NCBI GenBank assembly: GCA_937896895.1
Contig: CALBNV010000078.1
Location: 13,972-77,971, forward strand
Source: an uncultured Bacteroidales bacterium
GTDB taxonomy: Bacteria > Bacteroidota > Bacteroidia > Bacteroidales > F082
Direction of reading: 5' to 3'
DNA: 64,000 nt
Shown here in pieces: positions 60,183 to 64,000 of this stretch (within the stretch, counting starts at the first letter, position 1; each line of letters begins with the position of its first letter). The notes under the pieces are model-generated. The model saw only the letters and a program-made list of their open reading frames with translations. It did no database searches and was not told the DNA's origin. Position numbers and translations under genes: made by a program.

Positions 60183-61294
60183 TGCTAACTCGTAAGGAAT
60201 TATATAATATGCTCGGTTGGCGCACCAAACGCCACATGGTAGTCATTGAATCCGATGATTGGGGATCTATTCGTACTCCGTCGCGTGAAGTCTATGACGA
60301 GTTTATGCGTCGTGGTATTCGTGTGGATAAGGATGCATACTGCCGCTATGACGGATTGGCTACCAAGCATGACTTGGAAAACCTTTTTGATGTCCTCAAC
60401 TCCGTTAAGGATAAGAATGGACGTCCGGCCGTGATTACTGCTAATACATTGTCTGCTAATCCTGTCTTTGATAAGATACAACAATCGGACTTTAAGCAGT
60501 ACTTCTACGAACCCTTTACCACTACACTCAGTCGCGACGCAGCGCATGCCGGAGCATGGGAGATGTGGCAGCAAGGCATGAATGCCGGCATATTCCGTCC
60601 CCAATGTCATGGACGGGAACACCTATATGTTAAGAAATGGCTACAGACACTGCAGGCTGGTGACCCGATTACACGCACAGCCTTTGACCTGGGTACATGG
60701 GGGCTGACGGCTAATGTGGATCCGTCTATCAATGGTTATTACATGGGGGCTTTTAATTCTAGTAAGCCGGAAGATATAGCTGCCTTTGAAACCATCATCA
60801 CTGAGGCATTGGATATGTTCGAGCAGATATTTGGTTTCCGTTCAGAATCATTCATTGCTACCACCTATGAATGGAGTCCCAAGATAGAACCATGTTTGGT
60901 GCGCAATGGCGTTAAATATATTCAGGGTACCATTATCCAAAAAATTCCGAAGGGCGATGATATGGGCGTGCGTATGCGCTATAATGGTTTTCAGGGAACA
61001 CGTTCTCGTGCCGGATTGATTCGTCTCTTCCGCAACTGTTTCTTTGAACCCAGCACCAAACCCAACTATGATTTCGTGGCTGATTGCCTCAATCGCATCG
61101 CCATTGCCTTCAAGTGGGGCAAGGCTGCCAATATATGTGCCCACCGGGTGAACTTTATTGGCAGTATAGATTCCGCTAATACCGACCGCAACCTGCCCGA
61201 GTTCAAACGGCTCTTGCAGGAAATCGTCCGCCGCTGGCCCGATGTGGAATTTGTATCCAGTGATGAACTGGGAAAGATAATCAATCAATCATGA
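60182..61294 (+). CDS. Polysaccharide deacetylase-like protein
   Basis: 370 residues. Segments typical of the NodB/deacetylase-like group in Bacteroidota are VVIESDDWGSIRTPS near residue 20, PAVITANTLSANPVF near 82, IFRPQCHGREHLYVKKW near 137 and ATTYEWSPKIEPCLVRNGVKYIQG near 230. The D-D-W and C-H-G-R-E-H groups suggest a metal site of Asp and His. It may trim or modify glycan intermediates, but activity is unproven. It is coupled to the GT2 gene before (TAATG) and wecB after (ATGA). Confidence 0.7.
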   Translation: MLTRKELYNMLGWRTKRHMVVIESDDWGSIRTPSREVYDEFMRRGIRVDKDAYCRYDGLATKHDLENLFDVLNSVKDKNGRPAVITANTLSANPVFDKIQQSDFKQYFYEPFTTTLSRDAAHAGAWEMWQQGMNAGIFRPQCHGREHLYVKKWLQTLQAGDPITRTAFDLGTWGLTANVDPSINGYYMGAFNSSKPEDIAAFETIITEALDMFEQIFGFRSESFIATTYEWSPKIEPCLVRNGVKYIQGTIIQKIPKGDDMGVRMRYNGFQGTRSRAGLIRLFRNCFFEPSTKPNYDFVADCLNRIAIAFKWGKAANICAHRVNFIGSIDSANTDRNLPEFKRLLQEIVRRWPDVEFVSSDELGKIINQS

Positions 61295-62475
61295 AAAAAA
61301 TAATGCTTGTCTTCGGTACGCGCCCTGAAGCTATCAAAATGGCGCCATTGGTGAAGAAACTGCAATCGATGCCTGAGGATTTTCAGACCATTGTATGTGT
61401 AACCGGTCAGCATCGCGAGATGTTAGACCAGGTGTTGCGGATTTTTGACATCACGCCCGACTACGACCTCAATATCATGAAACAAGGACAAGACTTGTAT
61501 GATGTTACCTCTCGCGTCCTGCTTGGCATGCGCGGTGTGCTCAGGGATATACAACCCGATGTGGTTCTTGTTCATGGCGATACCACAACCTCTACCGCTG
61601 CCGCATTAGCTGCATTCTATCAGCAGATACCCGTGGGACACGTGGAGGCAGGACTGCGTACAGGCAATATCTACAGTCCATGGCCGGAGGAGATGAACCG
61701 TCTTATGACCGGACGCATTGCGACCTATCATTTCTCCCCGACACAATTGTCTAAACAGAATTTATTAAAAGAAAATGTCAACGAGAATAACATTCTTGTT
61801 ACGGGCAATACGGTGATTGATGCGCTGCATATCGTGGTGGATCGGCTCAAAAATGATGCCGCATTACAACGTGAGCAAGAGCAAGTCCTGCTTAATGCTG
61901 GCTATGATGTATCTCGTTTGAAGGATGGTAGGAAGTTGGTGTTGATTACAGGTCACCGTCGTGAGAACTTTGGCGATGGCTTTATTCGCATGTGTACCGC
62001 TATGAAGGATTTGTCGGAGAAGTATCCCGATGTGGACTTCGTTTATCCGATGCATCTCAATCCCAATGTCCGCAAACCGATTACCGAAGTCTTCAAAGGA
62101 TTAGATACCATCTCTATGGGAGAGGGGTGGGGTGAGGTTCATAACTTCTTCTTCATCGATCCTCTTCAGTACTTGGAATTTGTCTATTTGATGGAGAAAT
62201 CAACCATCGTCTTAACCGATTCGGGTGGTATTCAAGAAGAGGCTCCAGGATTGGGTAAACCTGTTCTTGTGATGCGTGACACTACTGAACGCCCTGAAGC
62301 GTTGGAGTCGGGTACGGTACATCTGGTTGGTACGGATTACAATAAGATTGTTACCGAAGTATCCACCTTGTTAGACGATCCCATCGCCTATGATAAGATG
62401 TCCAAAGCTGTCAATCCTTATGGTGATGGTCATGCATGTGAAAGGATTGCCGATTATTTAGCAAATGAAATATGA
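61291..62475 (+). CDS. wecB: UDP-N-acetylglucosamine 2-epimerase (non-hydrolysing)
   Basis: 394 residues, clear WecB: KIMLVFGTRPEAIKMAPLVKKL, VTGQHREMLDQVLRIF, VHGDTTTSTAAALAAFY, VGHVEAGLRTGNIYSPWPEEMNR, TGHRRENFGDGF and LTDSGGIQEEAPGLGKPVLVMRDTTERPEA. It interconverts UDP-GlcNAc and UDP-ManNAc in the cytoplasm, supplying ManNAc or ManNAcA for the surface glycan. It overlaps the deacetylase-like gene by ATGA and is the last intact gene of the locus. Confidence 0.95.
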   Translation: MKKIMLVFGTRPEAIKMAPLVKKLQSMPEDFQTIVCVTGQHREMLDQVLRIFDITPDYDLNIMKQGQDLYDVTSRVLLGMRGVLRDIQPDVVLVHGDTTTSTAAALAAFYQQIPVGHVEAGLRTGNIYSPWPEEMNRLMTGRIATYHFSPTQLSKQNLLKENVNENNILVTGNTVIDALHIVVDRLKNDAALQREQEQVLLNAGYDVSRLKDGRKLVLITGHRRENFGDGFIRMCTAMKDLSEKYPDVDFVYPMHLNPNVRKPITEVFKGLDTISMGEGWGEVHNFFFIDPLQYLEFVYLMEKSTIVLTDSGGIQEEAPGLGKPVLVMRDTTERPEALESGTVHLVGTDYNKIVTEVSTLLDDPIAYDKMSKAVNPYGDGHACERIADYLANEI

Positions 62476-62566
62476 TTATTCCCTTCCACACAGATATTTT
62501 TCCATCGATTCATTCTTGCTATTGGAAGGTTTATTGGACAATGAAATCAGTTGAAAATTTAGTGTT

Positions 62567-62783
62567 ATGCTTTTATCAATAATTGTCCCCATCTATAACG
62601 TAGAACCTTATCTTCGCAAATGTGTGAATAGTCTTCTTCACCAGGACTTGCCCAAGGAAGATTACGAAATCATCCTTTCTCAATTGTCCCTATCGAGGTC
62701 TGCTTGTTAAACCGGGAATATGGCGCGACTTGGATGAGTTCTCTTCCGGCGCATGCTGTTTTGTGTTGGCATCGGAGTTTTAA
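62567..62783 (+). pseudogene. Scar: GT2 N-terminus joined to a WxcM/FdtA-like C-terminus
   Basis: An ATG at 62567 opens MLLSIIVPIYNVEPYLRKCV..., a GT2 start that ends by TAA at 62710 after 47 codons. In another frame from about 62679 the sequence reads GLLVKPGIWRDLDEF and CCFVLASEF to a TAA at 62783, which matches the end of sugar 3,4-ketoisomerases (WxcM/FdtA). Both genes are broken. It marks the end of the polysaccharide locus and the last sequence with Bacteroidota character. Confidence 0.7.
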
Positions 62784-62855
62784 ACAATGATGATTATATT
62801 TTCAATTATTGGGAATTTCTTAAGTTCCGCAAGGTATTATAGTATAATAAAAAAT

Positions 62856-63236
62856 ATGAGTGAACTAAATATTAAAAATTATGCACATATAGGAGATGCC
62901 GTCTGGGAATTGTTTGTAAGAGAAAAAACAATTTATATGACGGAAAATCTCAAAAAACTTCACGAAATAACGGTTTCTTTTGTGAACGCCGAATTTCAGA
63001 GCAGACTTCTTGAAAAATTAAAGGGCTTTTTAACGGAAGAAGAAGCTGATTTGGTAAGACGGGCAGGTAATATCAAAACCTCAACTGCAAGACGGATTAA
63101 CAGAAATCTGCACAGAACGGCGACAGAATTTGAAGTGCTTTTGGGCTATCATTACATTCACAACAAGGAACGGCTTAACGAACTTCTGAAAATTGCAGAA
63201 GAAGATTTAAATGTAGAAAAAGTTTCCCTTGATTAA
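62856..63236 (+). CDS. mrnC: Mini-ribonuclease III
   Basis: About 126 residues from the ATG at 62856 (MSELNIKNYAHIGDAVWELFVRE); the longer frame from 62787 adds an unlikely N-terminus. It is a lone RNase III catalytic domain without a dsRNA-binding domain: AHIGDAVWELFVREKT carries the signature with catalytic Asp, and later LTEEEADLVRRAGN and ATEFEVLLGYHY complete it. In Bacillus, MrnC matures 23S rRNA. It is typical of Firmicutes and cyanobacterial relatives and not expected in Bacteroidota. A TATAAT-like sequence (62841-62847) precedes it. Confidence 0.88.
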   Translation: MSELNIKNYAHIGDAVWELFVREKTIYMTENLKKLHEITVSFVNAEFQSRLLEKLKGFLTEEEADLVRRAGNIKTSTARRINRNLHRTATEFEVLLGYHYIHNKERLNELLKIAEEDLNVEKVSLD

Positions 63237-63472
63237 TTTACCTTATAAATATTATATTTTTTAAATTCTATATTTTTTATCTGAAAGTCGGAAAAACAGT
63301 ATAAACATTCTGTTTCTGTAAATTCTTTGTTATTTATCAAATTTGAACGGGAACAAAAAAATATGTCTTCATCTGCAAAATTGATTATTTGATAATTTTT
63401 CTTTTGAGAACAACAGGCACATTTTTCCAACAATAAGTCAATATCTATAAATTTCAGTTCTGAATTTTTCAT
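63233..63472 (-). CDS. Small cysteine-rich hypothetical protein
   Basis: 79 residues with CACC (residues 18-21), FFCS and CLYC pairs that could bind zinc. The rest is rich in Lys, Asn, Phe and Ile, as in low-GC genomes. No family is recognised. Its stop region overlaps the Mini-III stop by 4 bases on the opposite strand, and it is divergent from the XRE gene. Confidence 0.5.
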   Translation of the reverse strand: MKNSELKFIDIDLLLEKCACCSQKKNYQIINFADEDIFFCSRSNLINNKEFTETECLYCFSDFQIKNIEFKKYNIYKVN

Positions 63473-63548
63473 AATATAGTTTATAACCTATAATATACAA
63501 CTTATAGCATAATACAAGTTATAAGTCAAAGTTTATATAATTATAACT

Positions 63549-63767
63549 ATGGATAAAACAGATTTATTAAAGCGTTTCGGCAAAAATGTCAAAATAGAAA
63601 GAATTAAAAAAGACCTTACACAAGAACAATTAGCCGAAATAATGAATAAAAGCCAAAATTATGTTGCCTGCATAGAAAACGGCAAACAAAATATGTCTTT
63701 GGGAAAAATTTTAGAACTTTCAAAATCTTTGCAGACAAACATTAAAAACCTTTTAGATTTTGAATAA
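63549..63767 (+). CDS. XRE-family helix-turn-helix regulator
   Basis: 72 residues, one HTH_3 domain: FGKNVKIERIKKDLTQEQLAEIMNKSQNYVACIENGKQNMSLGKILELSKSLQT. The recognition helix is the NKSQNYVACIE segment. There is no sensor domain. Small solo XRE regulators of this type are common in low-GC gut bacteria. The adjacent divergent Cys-rich gene may be its target. Confidence 0.85.
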   Translation: MDKTDLLKRFGKNVKIERIKKDLTQEQLAEIMNKSQNYVACIENGKQNMSLGKILELSKSLQTNIKNLLDFE

Positions 63768-63778
63768 TTATTTACTTT

Positions 63779-64000
63779 TTACGGAATGTCGGAGAGGTAG
63801 TTTTCGTAGAGCCAGTCGTTTGAATTTCTGAATTTCAGCGAGCGGTAATAGTTATCCTTTACGGCTTCCATTCGGGCAAAATATTCTTCTTCCGTACAGT
63901 TTTTGAGAATTTTGTCTATGTTGTCAAAATCTTTTTCGGTAATTTTGATTATTCCGTCGGGATTGAAAAATTTGTCTATGTGAGTTGCTCCCAAATATAT
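63779..64000 (-). CDS. C-terminal part of a GT10-like glycosyltransferase (partial)
   Basis: The window cuts the gene. The readable 73 codons open IYLGATHIDKFFNPDG, matching the P-x-Y-x-GA-x-x-I-x-x-F-N segment near the end of GT10 fucosyltransferases, and finish with KFRNSNDWLYENYL. An apparent start at 63992-63994 (TTG) is internal, since the frame is open to the window edge. Codon use is AT-rich, unlike the GT10 at 51654. Confidence 0.6.
   Translation of the reverse strand: MYLGATHIDKFFNPDGIIKITEKDFDNIDKILKNCTEEEYFARMEAVKDNYYRSLKFRNSNDWLYENYLSDIP

Overview
The window looks like a Bacteroidota (Bacteroidales-type) chromosome, probably gut-derived. Supporting signs are Bacteroidota promoters (TTG about 20 bp before TAnnTTTG) in front of many genes, three proteins with type IX secretion C-terminal sorting tails (1-85, 26306-28159, 33991-35637), a DUF5686 barrel protein, an Mpl-type ligase, and rplS and trmD side by side. 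No transposase, integrase or CRISPR array was seen. From about 62.8 kb the sequence changes: it becomes AT-rich and carries a Mini-ribonuclease III gene and a small XRE regulator. That end is either foreign DNA or a mis-joined contig.

Layout. 0-9 kb: cell-wall recycling (mpl), a DUF5686 protein, nitroreductase, FKBP isomerase, a sugar-isomerase-like protein, a hotdog thioesterase, a DUF3626 protein and a MerR/GyrI regulator. 9.2-13.2 kb: a tight run of small accessory enzymes (desulfoferrodoxin-like protein, GNAT with zinc ribbon, flavodoxin-type reductase, lipoprotein, GNAT, YdeI-like, CatA-like). 13.3-14.9 kb: a DUF234 AAA ATPase bracketed by two 53-bp hairpin repeats. 15.3-23.7 kb: a ribosomal-peptide cluster of the grasp-with-spasm type: LytTR regulator, precursor peptide with a Gly-Gly leader, secreted DUF6624 protein, ATP-grasp maturase, an unlisted 57-residue protein, SPASM maturase, C39-peptidase ABC exporter and HlyD adaptor. 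24-28 kb: a second unit whose promoter has the same paired ACACGCTCAC repeats at the same spacing, then a BspA-like surface protein. 28-36 kb: HAD hydrolase, a DUF4143 ATPase with a 23-bp tandem repeat array, MmcQ, DUF3089, AlkD-like, rplS, trmD, a T9SS subtilase and two tRNA-Leu genes.

36-62.5 kb is a surface polysaccharide (O-antigen or capsule) locus built around an ABC exporter: two Wzm-like permeases, a Wzt ATPase, a WlbA-like dehydrogenase, a sugar phosphotransferase, about a dozen glycosyltransferases, acyltransferases, a GT10 fucosyltransferase, a deacetylase-like protein and WecB. Three long C or G tracts (C9, G10, C11) break an acyltransferase, a glycosyltransferase fusion and a beta-propeller protein. 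In each case a change of one or two bases restores a coherent protein, which suggests phase variation. The locus also holds scars of lost genes: glf, GT2, WxcM/FdtA and two AAA ATPases.

The two most notable systems are (1) the LytTR-controlled grasp-with-spasm cluster with its shared operator, and (2) the homopolymer-tract switching in the polysaccharide locus. A third pattern is that AAA ATPase genes or remnants here sit beside short iterated or inverted repeats at their promoters.
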